DNA of 12,766 nt from JAIMBK01 sp040755215 (GTDB lineage Bacteria; Bacillota; Desulfotomaculia; Desulfotomaculales; Nap2-2B). Below the pieces are notes generated by a model. It made no database searches. It saw only the letters and a list, made by a program, of their open reading frames with translations, and was not told where the DNA came from. The stretch covers positions 1 through 12,766 of the forward strand of contig JBFMBG010000085.1 in assembly GCA_040755215.1 (NCBI GenBank). Direction: 5' to 3'. Of the stretch, positions 7,002 to 12,627 are shown piece by piece; the first letter of the stretch is position 1; the number at the start of each line of letters is the position of its first letter. A program made the translations under genes and the position numbers.

Positions 7002-8520
7002 AGGGAGGAGATTTTTTCTTTCCCCCCAGAAAGAACACCAGCGGCAGGGCCAGGACCACCATGGCGGTGCTGACCACGAAGGTGTCGCCGATGGCGCTGG
7101 CCATGGCCTGGCGCCGGGCGGCCACGCTGATCAGGGCCAGGGCGGCGTCCCCGGGGAGGCCCAAAGCCAGCTCGACCTGCGCCAGGGCCAAAGAGGCTAC
7201 CGGGGAGTTCAGGGAAAAGCTTTCCCGGAGGCGTTCGAAATGAAAAATCTGGCTGTTGGTCATGACGTAGGTGAGAAAGGCAATGCCCAGGGAAGCCGAG
7301 ACCTGGCGCACCAGGTTATTGTACGAGGAGCCCCGCCCGGAAAGATGAAGCGGGAGGGCATCCATCCCCGCGGTGCCTATGGGCATCATGGCCAGCCCCA
7401 TACCCGCCGACCGGATAACCAGCATCATTTGCAGCCAATGGTAAGAAGTGTCCAGATTCAGTTTACGCAGTTCCCAGGTGGCGCAGCCCACGATCAAAAG
7501 CCCCGCCAGAGCCAGCGGACGCGCCCCTACCCGGTCGTAGAGGCGGCCGCTGACGGGCATTAAAAGGCCGCTGGTGAGGGCGGCGGGCATCATGAGCAGG
7601 CCCGTCTGCACGGCGGTGTAGCCTAAAAGATTCTGTAAAAAAACAGGTACCAGAAAGAGGCCCCCGAAAAGACCGATGGTGATAATGGCCGTAACAAACA
7701 GGCTGGCGGCAAAAACGGAATTGGCCAGCAGCCGCACGTCCAGCATGGGCTGCTCCTCCCCCAGTTCCCACAGCACAAACATGAGCAAGAGAAAAAAGGA
7801 AAGGACAAACAGAGTGACGATATACTGGGAGGCCCAGCCTTTGTCCTGACCTTCGCTCAAGGCCAAAAGCAGGGCAAAGCAACCTGAGCTCACGAAAAGG
7901 CAACCCACCAGGTCGAACCTGGATTTAATCAGCTGCGTCTCCTGTAAAAAAGCAGCCGCCAGGAACATGCCCAGGAATCCTACCGGGATATTGATGAGAA
8001 AAATCATATGCCAGGAAAGATAGTCCACCAGATACCCGCCCAGGGTGGGGCCGATGGTGGGGGCCATCATGGCCGAGATCCCCCACACCCCCATGGCCAG
8101 ACCGGTCTTGTCCCGGGGCACGATCCGGAAAATCATGCCCATGCTTACGGGGATGAGCATGCCGCCTCCGACGGCCTGGATCACCCGGGCCGCGATGAGA
8201 GAAGAATTGCTCCAGGCCAGGGCGCAGAGAAGCGAGCCCAAGGTAAAAGAGCCCAGGGAAAGGATGTACATGCGCCGGTAGCCAAAGACGTCCCCCAGGT
8301 AACCGCTGACGGGAATAACCACCCCCGAAGTTAACAGGTAGGCCGTGAGGACCCACTGGATCTTATCCGTACTTACCCCGAAAATAGCCATCAGCCTGGG
8401 CACGGCCACGTTGACGATGCTGCCGTCCAGGATGGCCATAAAGGAACCGATTACCAGGACCAAAAGCTGGCGCCAGGGAAAAGGCGCTTTTTCAGCCAGC
8501 CCCGCTTCTTTTCTTGGCAA
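6970..8520 (-). CDS. EmrB/QacA-type drug:H+ antiporter (MFS, DHA2, 14 TM)
   Basis: This proton-driven multidrug exporter of about 516 residues is the membrane partner of the EmrA-like adaptor encoded just upstream. The N-terminal helix carries FMAILDGSIVNVAVPRL with the D1-type acidic residue (D32 from this start). Motif A is GYLGDVFGYRRMY and motif C GPTLGGYL; about 14 hydrophobic segments fit the DHA2 family. I prefer TTG 8520, because GAGGTG lies 6 nt before it, over GTG 8529, which overlaps that same site; the difference is three residues (M-R-A). The start is 1-11 nt from the emrA stop, so the two are coupled. The C-terminus (GGKKKSPPSIRTG) is positively charged and runs into the oppositely oriented permease gene, which may be a simple shared end. 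Confidence 0.93.
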   Translation of the reverse strand: MPRKEAGLAEKAPFPWRQLLVLVIGSFMAILDGSIVNVAVPRLMAIFGVSTDKIQWVLTAYLLTSGVVIPVSGYLGDVFGYRRMYILSLGSFTLGSLLCALAWSNSSLIAARVIQAVGGGMLIPVSMGMIFRIVPRDKTGLAMGVWGISAMMAPTIGPTLGGYLVDYLSWHMIFLINIPVGFLGMFLAAAFLQETQLIKSRFDLVGCLFVSSGCFALLLALSEGQDKGWASQYIVTLFVLSFFLLLMFVLWELGEEQPMLDVRLLANSVFAASLFVTAIITIGLFGGLFLVPVFLQNLLGYTAVQTGLLMMPAALTSGLLMPVSGRLYDRVGARPLALAGLLIVGCATWELRKLNLDTSYHWLQMMLVIRSAGMGLAMMPIGTAGMDALPLHLSGRGSSYNNLVRQVSASLGIAFLTYVMTNSQIFHFERLRESFSLNSPVASLALAQVELALGLPGDAALALISVAARRQAMASAIGDTFVVSTAMVVLALPLVFFLGGKKKSPPSIRTGALPRD

Positions 8521-8530
8521 CGCCCGCACC

Positions 8531-9184
8531 TCACTTCACGTGGATTCGCACGGAGGCGTTGGTACCCACTTCCACGTACCCCTGGGGACCCTCGTCAAAG
8601 ACAATTTTCACCGGCACCCGCTGCACCACCTTGGTAAAGGTGCTCCCGCTGCCGGCAGGCAAGAGGGAAAAAGTAGAAAGGGAAGCCCTCCCGATTCTTT
8701 CTACGCGGCCCGAAAGTTTCTTTCCCGGTAACGCGTCTAAAGAAATATCCACCTTCTGGCCCACCCGCACCCGGCGCAGCTTATTTTCCTCAATGTTGGC
8801 CGTGACGTAGAATTCCCGCGGGTTGATCACCATGAGAATCGGCTGGCCCGGCGCGGCCATTTCCCCGGGATGGGCCAACCTTTTCACCACCAGGCCGTCC
8901 ACAGGAGACCTTACCAGCACCAGGTCCGGGTTGGCCGAAGGGGACAGGGTAGTGTCGTCCAGGCGGGCGACCACCTCGCCCGCCCGGACTGCTTGCCCCT
9001 CTTCCACGGGGATGGCCAGGATCTCGCCGGACACCCGGGGACTGACCCGGTAGATGTCAGCGTCTACCCTGGCGTCTTCGGTGGCAACATAAAAGGTATT
9101 CATATACCAGTAGAAAAAGCTCACCGCACCCAGCGAAAGGACCATGAGCGCGGCCACAAGCAGGACAATTTTCTTGTTTTTCAT
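8531..9184 (-). CDS. Compact EmrA/HlyD-type adaptor lacking the long coiled-coil hairpin
   Basis: This adaptor of 217 residues works with the EmrB-like antiporter encoded directly after it. It has a TM anchor at about 6-28, then the EmrA-typical YVATEDARVDADIYRVSPRV, a first lipoyl half (VEEGQAVRAGEVVARLDD), a second half (VRSPVDGLVVKRLAHPGE) and a beta-barrel with the family motif FTKVVQRVPVKI. Only about 13 residues join the two lipoyl halves, where E. coli EmrA has a helical hairpin of roughly 100; the protein is therefore much shorter than the usual 330-390. No frameshift is visible, so this looks like a genuine short form. The start is ATG 9184, with GGAGGAG about 7 nt upstream. Confidence 0.9.
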   Translation of the reverse strand: MKNKKIVLLVAALMVLSLGAVSFFYWYMNTFYVATEDARVDADIYRVSPRVSGEILAIPVEEGQAVRAGEVVARLDDTTLSPSANPDLVLVRSPVDGLVVKRLAHPGEMAAPGQPILMVINPREFYVTANIEENKLRRVRVGQKVDISLDALPGKKLSGRVERIGRASLSTFSLLPAGSGSTFTKVVQRVPVKIVFDEGPQGYVEVGTNASVRIHVK

Positions 9185-9346
9185 CCGTTAACTCCTCCAA
9201 ACAGGTTTCTTTTCAACGTTTCCGACCTCTCCCCAGCGGGCGGTTTTGCCCTGCAAAGCTTGTCTCGCCACCCAAAACCCGGCGCGGAAAACTCTCCCCC
9301 AACCGGGGAGGGCTAAAAAGCTACTTTTGTGCTCCAGCGTTTAAGC
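9185..9346 (-). other. Leader stretch before emrA-like gene, no gene seen
   Basis: No reading frame with a ribosome site other than that of the adaptor gene was found here. It contains small GC-rich hairpins and the tail of whatever sequence followed the RND fragment. No convincing -35/-10 pair lies close to the adaptor start, so transcription probably arrives from the promoter near 9627-9656. Confidence 0.4.
9294..9310 (-). terminator. GC hairpin, weak terminator or attenuator in the emr leader
   Basis: On the minus strand CTCCCC pairs with GGGGAG across the 5-nt loop GGTTG, and AGTTTTCC follows. The T-run is short. It stands between the promoter at 9627-9656 and the adaptor gene, so if active it would attenuate the operon. 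Confidence 0.25.
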
Positions 9347-9592
9347 TCACTTCGGCAAACATACCGGCAGACGCAGGTCTACCGCATTGCCCCGCCCGTC
9401 CTCCAGGGTGTTGACCACCGTGCCGCCGCCGACAACCCCGGCCAGGGTGGCCGGCTGGAGAGCGGAAAGCCCTTGCCGGGCGGCTCTTTCACGGTCAAAG
9501 AGCAGCCGGAGCTCGGGGCGGCCGGCCTCTATGCTGCTCCTGGCGGGTCCTGGATAACAGGGGGTGACCGGGCCCGACAAACTTAAAGTCAA
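9347..9592 (-). pseudogene. Fragment of an RND multidrug efflux permease
   Basis: The 81-codon frame contains a stretch (SSIEAGRPELRLLFDRERAA, then RQGLSALQ, then GGGTVVNTLEDGRGNAVDLRLP) that reads like the porter domain of HAE/AcrB-type RND pumps, where a similar pattern (EAGRPEL..DREKAA..GLS..QV...L....GGTVV......G.E.DV.VRLP) is common. Such pumps have about 1,000 residues; only some 55 recognisable residues are left, and there is no ribosome site at the TTG start. It is therefore a relic, not a gene. The identification is by eye and rests on a short segment. It shows that an RND pump once stood upstream of the emr genes, probably under the same promoter. Confidence 0.55.
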
Positions 9593-9594
9593 TA

Positions 9595-9623
9595 AATGTT
9601 AAATTAATTAACTATTTAACATT
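9595..9623. promoter_or_regulatory. AT-rich palindrome, candidate repressor operator
   Basis: AATGTTAAAT (9595-9604) and ATTTAACATT (9614-9623) are perfect inverted repeats 9 nt apart, and the spacer region includes TTAATTAA (9604-9611). The site begins 3 nt after the -10 of the minus-strand promoter at 9627-9656, so it covers the transcription start. This is where TetR- or MarR-type repressors of efflux genes usually bind, but no regulator gene lies in the window next to it. Confidence 0.5.
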
Positions 9624-9626
9624 AAT

Positions 9627-9656
9627 AGTTTATCCTTTCCGGTCGGCAGCCGTCAA
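9627..9656 (-). promoter_or_regulatory. Sigma-A-type promoter of the emr operon
   Basis: Read on the minus strand: TTGACG (9651-9656), an 18-nt spacer, then TAAACT (9627-9632). It points toward the RND fragment and the emrA/emrB-like genes, about 440 bp from the adaptor start. The -35 is good, the -10 moderate. Confidence 0.45.
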
Positions 9657-9784
9657 GATGAAAAATTAGCCCGGCATGGCCGACGGAAACATTCGTTCAA
9701 AGCTCCCTTGTCTTTCAAAAAATTGCAAATACCCGAATAATTACATGGGCAATGAGGAATCCTAAGAACGGGAGGGTTTCCACT

Positions 9785-10045
9785 ATGATCAGCCTCTTTA
9801 AGCTCATCAACCAGAATAAACCGAAGTTAAGAGAGCTTGACCCGACGACGGCCCAAAGAATTAAAGAAGGTGCTTTTGTCGTAAAAATAATCAGCGAAAC
9901 CGAGGTGGCCGCCCGGAAGTGCAATTTTTACGCGGGCAACTGCACCGACCAGGAAATTGCCAACTATTTCCGGGAAGAAGCAGGCAGGTTGCAGAAAGCC
10001 AAGCTTCTCTTTCAAGAGTACTACGAGGCCATGACCAAGGAGTGA
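9785..10045 (+). CDS. Small helical protein, ferritin-like or CotF-like
   Basis: No firm family. From ATG 9785 the protein has 86 residues; GGAGGG lies 8 nt upstream, so the in-frame ATG at 9752 is rejected. It is nearly all helical and has no signal peptide or TM segment. A segment such as ETEVAARKCNFYAGNCTDQE followed by a second amphipathic helix recalls one half of rubrerythrin/ferritin-like or CotF-type bundles (E-x-A-x-[KR]-x-NFYA), but metal ligands typical of rubrerythrin are not complete. The stop is preceded by the ribosome site of the next gene, so the two are coupled. The pair may form one hetero-bundle; a spore or stress role is a guess. Confidence 0.7.
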   Translation: MISLFKLINQNKPKLRELDPTTAQRIKEGAFVVKIISETEVAARKCNFYAGNCTDQEIANYFREEAGRLQKAKLLFQEYYEAMTKE

Positions 10046-10051
10046 ACTAAT

Positions 10052-10246
10052 ATGAAATATACGGATATGGATATGCTCCAGGATTACGAAAAAGACGCCC
10101 GGATGGCCTGTCTGTCTTTTGCGTTGATCCAGACGGAAATCATTGATAACACGCTGCGCCGGATGTTTGCCAGAGCTGCCGACGAAGCAGCCGTTTCGCA
10201 GCAAAAGGCAATGAACCTGATCCTGTCGCGGGGAGACCGGGCGTAG
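10052..10246 (+). CDS. Small helical protein, short CotF-like
   Basis: A 64-residue helical protein starts at ATG 10052, 9 nt after AAGGAG, which lies inside the end of the previous gene. The pattern MLQDYEKDARMACLSFALIQ, then TEI..TLRRMF, then a Q-rich helix and a final ILSRG, resembles the two-helix repeat of spore coat CotF-like proteins (D-M-L-x-D ... A ... TE ... LR ... F ... Q), but it is shorter than known members and the match is by eye. It has one Cys and no export signal. Gene pairs of this kind are common around Firmicute sporulation genes; no sigma-G/K-type promoter was recognised upstream. Confidence 0.65.
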   Translation: MKYTDMDMLQDYEKDARMACLSFALIQTEIIDNTLRRMFARAADEAAVSQQKAMNLILSRGDRA

Positions 10247-10298
10247 GCCAAATAAGAAACAACCAACCCACTGCCTTGTGCCGTGGGATAAAAAAGGC

Positions 10299-10316
10299 AT
10301 CGCCCGTCAGGGCGAT
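10299..10316. repeat. Perfect hairpin ATCGCCC-gtca-GGGCGAT
   Basis: A 7-bp perfect stem with a 4-nt loop lies 43 bp before the tnpA relic, where the subterminal left-end hairpin of an IS200/IS605 element is expected. On the minus strand it is followed by GCCTTTTTT (10290-10295 are A on plus), so it could also serve as a terminator for minus-strand transcripts. No T-run follows it on the plus strand. Confidence 0.5.
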
Positions 10317-10358
10317 TAAAAATGACCAGAAAACCCGTTTTTGCGATACAATTGAACT

Positions 10359-10512
10359 ATGGAAGGAAAAACAAACCACTGCATATACAACATCAATTCA
10401 CATTGTGTTCTGTGCAAAATACCGTCATAAGGTAATCACCGGCAAAATAGAAGACGCGGGGAACCGGTTTTTATCACAAAAATAGCCAGGGGACTACGGC
10501 GTCTGGATAAAA
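10359..10512 (+). pseudogene. Frameshifted, truncated IS200/IS605 Y1 transposase (tnpA relic)
   Basis: The frame from ATG 10359 reads MEGKTNHCIYNIN, a typical TnpA start. It then shifts by one base near 10397 into IHIVFCAKYRHKVITGKIED, matching the conserved [YN]HIV[FW]C.KYR.KV core, and ends in SQK and a stop. A further shift near 10485 would restore IAR, and another near 10493 DYGVWIK (family: IAEDYG-type helix). Everything after that is missing, including the HxH metal motif and the catalytic Tyr. At least three frame errors and the truncation make it non-functional. Confidence 0.75.
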
Positions 10513-10536
10513 TAGCCTCAAGAACTCATGGCTATT
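10511..10536 (-). terminator. Hairpin after the NifX-like gene; terminator or IS right-end hairpin
   Basis: AATAGCC (10511-10517) and GGCTATT (10530-10536) form a perfect 7-bp stem with a 12-nt loop, beginning 2 nt after the stop codon of the minus-strand gene. On the minus strand TTATCC follows, so the T-run is modest. Its position next to the tnpA relic means it may instead be the right-end hairpin of the dead IS200-like element, now reused as a gene end. Confidence 0.45.
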
Positions 10537-10538
10537 CT

Positions 10539-10886
10539 TCAAGAGCAGGTTGGTTCCAACATTTTTAATTGTTCCTCCCGGTAGCGATTCAACGCCTCCC
10601 GAACGGTCCCGCATATTCCGATACAATAAACGTCTATACCCATGGCCTGCAACGCCACCTGTGCGTTGGGTCCAACGCGCCCGGTCACCACGCAGATCAC
10701 TTTCCGGTCGGCCAGCTCCCGGGCAACTTGTTTTCCGGACCTTCCTTCCGGGGTCAGCCTCGGGTTTGGTACAAATTCCCACTGTTCTGTTTGCATATCC
10801 CAAATGACGAAGTAATTACACCGGCTAAAACGGGGTTCTACCTGCACCTCCGGGGTTTTCCCTGTGGCGGTAACGGCTACTCTCAT
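10539..10886 (-). CDS. NifX/NifB-family dinitrogenase iron-molybdenum cofactor-binding domain protein
   Basis: This cytoplasmic single-domain protein of 115 residues is of the family that carries Fe-S/Fe-Mo cofactor precursors (NifX, NafY C-domain, NifB C-domain and many uncharacterised stand-alone forms). Family features: MRVAVTATGKTPEVQVEPRF start, RCNYFVIWDM strand, SGKQVARELADRKVICVVTG, then RVGPNAQVALQAMGIDVY and GTVREALNRY. The usual loop HFGR is here PRFSR, so the conserved histidine is absent. The start is ATG 10886, with AGGGGGG about 8 nt upstream. No nif genes accompany it, so a role in nitrogen fixation is not supported; such stand-alone members occur in many anaerobes. It has its own consensus promoter. 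Confidence 0.9.
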   Translation of the reverse strand: MRVAVTATGKTPEVQVEPRFSRCNYFVIWDMQTEQWEFVPNPRLTPEGRSGKQVARELADRKVICVVTGRVGPNAQVALQAMGIDVYCIGICGTVREALNRYREEQLKMLEPTCS

Positions 10887-10913
10887 CCTTCATCCCCCCT
10901 TAACGAACCTTTG

Positions 10914-10941
10914 TTCATAACTATTTTATTCCTCTTATGAA
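10914..10941. promoter_or_regulatory. Inverted repeat TTCATAA-n14-TTATGAA over the -10 region
   Basis: TTCATAA (10914-10920) and TTATGAA (10935-10941) flank the -10 of the NifX-like gene promoter, so a dimeric regulator bound here would block or bend it. A third TTATGAA lies at 10986-10992. The half-sites are short and AT-rich, so chance cannot be excluded. Confidence 0.35.
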
Positions 10942-10951
10942 AATATGTCAA
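10923..10951 (-). promoter_or_regulatory. Consensus sigma-A promoter of the NifX-like gene
   Basis: On the minus strand a perfect TTGACA (10946-10951) is separated by 17 nt from TAAAAT (10923-10928). The predicted start near 10916 gives a leader of about 30 nt that contains the ribosome site. It is the best sigma-A match in the window. Confidence 0.75.
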
Positions 10952-11092
10952 TAATTAAACTGAATTTTGTTAAAAACATCACAGGTTATGAAACATATAT
11001 TGAAATAATGTAAAATAACACATAGTCAGGAGAAATATTTGCTTTATGTTCAAAATATGCCGCTTGAAGAACCGTAACAAACTTTGAAGAGG

Positions 11093-11122
11093 TTTTAAGA
11101 AAAGCAGACCTTGCTTTATAAT
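11093..11122 (+). promoter_or_regulatory. Probable promoter of the hdrCBA operon
   Basis: TATAAT (11117-11122) is perfect; the -35 candidate TTTTAA (11093-11098) with an 18-nt spacer is poor, which suggests an activator or an alternative element. The leader to the hdrC start is about 48 nt. The rest of the gap upstream (10952-11092) is AT-rich and shows no gene. Confidence 0.45.
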
Positions 11123-11176
11123 TAAGTTAGATAAAAAAGAATGGATGTAAGTCGTCGTTGCGGAGGATAATTTCAC

Positions 11177-11758
11177 TTGCGCCGGCTTTTCAACCAGATT
11201 GATTTAAACAACGATTTCGCCCAAATGGTCCGGGAAAGAAGCGCCCAACCCATCGAACTGTGCTACCAGTGCCAGAAGTGCGCCGCCGGCTGCCCCATGG
11301 GCGAGCTTGGTAAATACGCTCCTCACCAGATTCTTCGCCTGGTGCAATTCGGGAGGAAAGAGCGCGTCCTGAAAAGTTCGGCCATCTGGCTTTGTTTAAG
11401 CTGCGAAACCTGCTCCGCCCGTTGCCCGAACCAGATCGGGATTCCCGAAATAATGGATGTTTTGCGGGAAATGGCTTTCCGGGAAGGGATCGTTTCCAAA
11501 GAAAAACGTACCCCCATCTTTCATCATCTCTTTTTGAATTCCGTAAAAAAGCGGGGCCGGGTCCACGAAGCAAGCTTGATGTTTGAATACAAGCTAAAAA
11601 GCCGCGACCTCTTTTCCGACCTGCTGACCGGGTTAAAAATGTTTCAAAAAGGAAAATTGCCCCTGCTCATTCCGGCCGTGGAAGATAAAAAAGCAATGCA
11701 CAGGATCTTTACCAGGATAACGGGATTAAAAAACAACAAAGGGGAAAGACACTCGTGA
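11177..11758 (+). CDS. hdrC: Heterodisulfide reductase subunit C-like iron-sulfur protein
   Basis: This 193-residue electron-transfer subunit, cytoplasmic and without TM segments, should pass electrons from HdrA to HdrB. Two [4Fe-4S] cluster motifs of the CxxCxxCxxxCP type are complete: C29, C32, C35, C39 (CYQCQKCAAGCP) and C73, C76, C79, C83 (CLSCETCSARCP). Between them is the HdrC-typical MGELGKYAPHQILRLVQFG. The C-terminal helical part is of normal length. The start is TTG 11177, with GGAGG 10 nt upstream; no ATG or GTG gives a better N-terminus. It overlaps hdrB by 4 nt (GTGA). The gene belongs to the soluble HdrABC type, which in anaerobic bacteria often couples to hydrogenase, formate dehydrogenase or the MetFV methylene-THF reductase in flavin-based electron bifurcation. 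Confidence 0.93.
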   Translation: MRRLFNQIDLNNDFAQMVRERSAQPIELCYQCQKCAAGCPMGELGKYAPHQILRLVQFGRKERVLKSSAIWLCLSCETCSARCPNQIGIPEIMDVLREMAFREGIVSKEKRTPIFHHLFLNSVKKRGRVHEASLMFEYKLKSRDLFSDLLTGLKMFQKGKLPLLIPAVEDKKAMHRIFTRITGLKNNKGERHS

Positions 11759-12606
11759 AATTTTTCTATTATCCCGGCTGCTCCCTGGAAGCCACCGCCA
11801 AAGAATATAACCATGCGGCAAAGTCGGTTTGCCAGGCCCTGGGAATCGAACTGGCGGAACTTCCGGACTGGAATTGCTGCGGCGCCACTTCCGCCCACAA
11901 TTTCGATCGTTTCCTGGCCGTTGCCCTTCCCGCCCGGAACATCGCCCTGGCTCAGGAGCAGGGAGGCGACCTGGTCACGCCCTGTTCGGCCTGCTACAGC
12001 CGGCTGAAAAAAGCAGATTACCTCCTGCGCACCAACCCGGAACTCCGCGGCGAAATCGAAGCCACCGGAGAGTTTGTGTTTACCGGCAAGACGCAGGTCC
12101 ACCACTTGTTGGCGGTCGTGGCCGGCGTTTCCGGGAAAAATGGAATTACCCGCCTGGTCAAAAAGCCGTTGAACGGTTTGCAATTAGTCTGCTACTACGG
12201 ATGCCTTTTGACCCGGCCGCGGGAAACCGCCGCTTTCGACCACCCCGAAAACCCCCTCGCCATGGATCTTTTAATGACCGCTCTGGGCGCGGAAGTAAAG
12301 CCGTGGTCCTATAAAACGGAATGTTGTGGAGCCAGCCAGGGGATTATCAACCGTCAATATTCCTCCCGGCTGGTCAACACTATCCTGGAAATGGCTGTTG
12401 AAGCAGGTGCGCAGGCCATTGTTACCGCCTGCCCGCTTTGCCAGAGCAACCTGGAAATGAGAAGAAGTCCCGATTTTCAACTCCCGGTTTTTTATTTTTC
12501 CGAACTGGCCGCCATCGCCCTGGGGCTGCCGGGGCAAGAATCCTGGCTGAAAAAACACCTCGTTAACCCGCTGCCTTTGCTCAGTGCGCTTTCCCTGGCG
12601 GGCTAA
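11755..12606 (+). CDS. hdrB: Heterodisulfide reductase subunit B-like catalytic subunit (two CCG domains)
   Basis: This 283-residue subunit is where a disulfide or similar substrate is reduced on two noncubane [4Fe-4S] clusters. Both CCG motifs are intact: C9, C41-C42, C77, C80 (C-x31-CC-x34-C-x2-C) and C150, C190-C191, C226, C229 (C-x39-CC-x34-C-x2-C). C146 (CYYGC) is a further conserved cysteine. It begins FYYPGCSLEATAKEY, as usual for the family, and its length is normal. The start is GTG 11755, within the hdrC stop. In bacteria without coenzyme M/B the true substrate is generally unknown. hdrA follows 21 nt downstream, so all three subunits should be made together. Confidence 0.95.
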   Translation: MKFFYYPGCSLEATAKEYNHAAKSVCQALGIELAELPDWNCCGATSAHNFDRFLAVALPARNIALAQEQGGDLVTPCSACYSRLKKADYLLRTNPELRGEIEATGEFVFTGKTQVHHLLAVVAGVSGKNGITRLVKKPLNGLQLVCYYGCLLTRPRETAAFDHPENPLAMDLLMTALGAEVKPWSYKTECCGASQGIINRQYSSRLVNTILEMAVEAGAQAIVTACPLCQSNLEMRRSPDFQLPVFYFSELAAIALGLPGQESWLKKHLVNPLPLLSALSLAG

Positions 12607-12627
12607 AAAATGGATGGGAGCAGGAAG

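Noticed and set aside
6862..7563. Long plus-strand frame over the permease end and the antiporter gene
   Set aside because: It is Gly/His/Gln-rich shadow sequence antisense to clear antiporter helices.
9700..9784. Promoter for the two small helical genes
   Set aside because: Only poor pairs such as TTCAAA with ATAATT were seen, and no convincing sporulation-sigma pattern, so no promoter is reported.
10267..10287. CCCAC...GTGGG hairpin after the small genes as terminator
   Set aside because: The stem is 5 bp with a large loop and is followed by A rather than T residues.
10550..10940. Plus-strand frames opposite the NifX-like gene
   Set aside because: They are antisense to a clear family member and have no ribosome sites.
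11141..11170. Nine-codon frame (MDVSRRCGG) in the hdrC leader
   Set aside because: There is no ribosome site before it, and its end is the ribosome site of hdrC itself; too short to support.
10979..11176. Hydrophobic 65-codon frame on the minus strand before hdrC
   Set aside because: It begins with GTG without a Shine-Dalgarno site, covers the likely hdrC promoter, and its hydrophobic residues come from AT-rich DNA.
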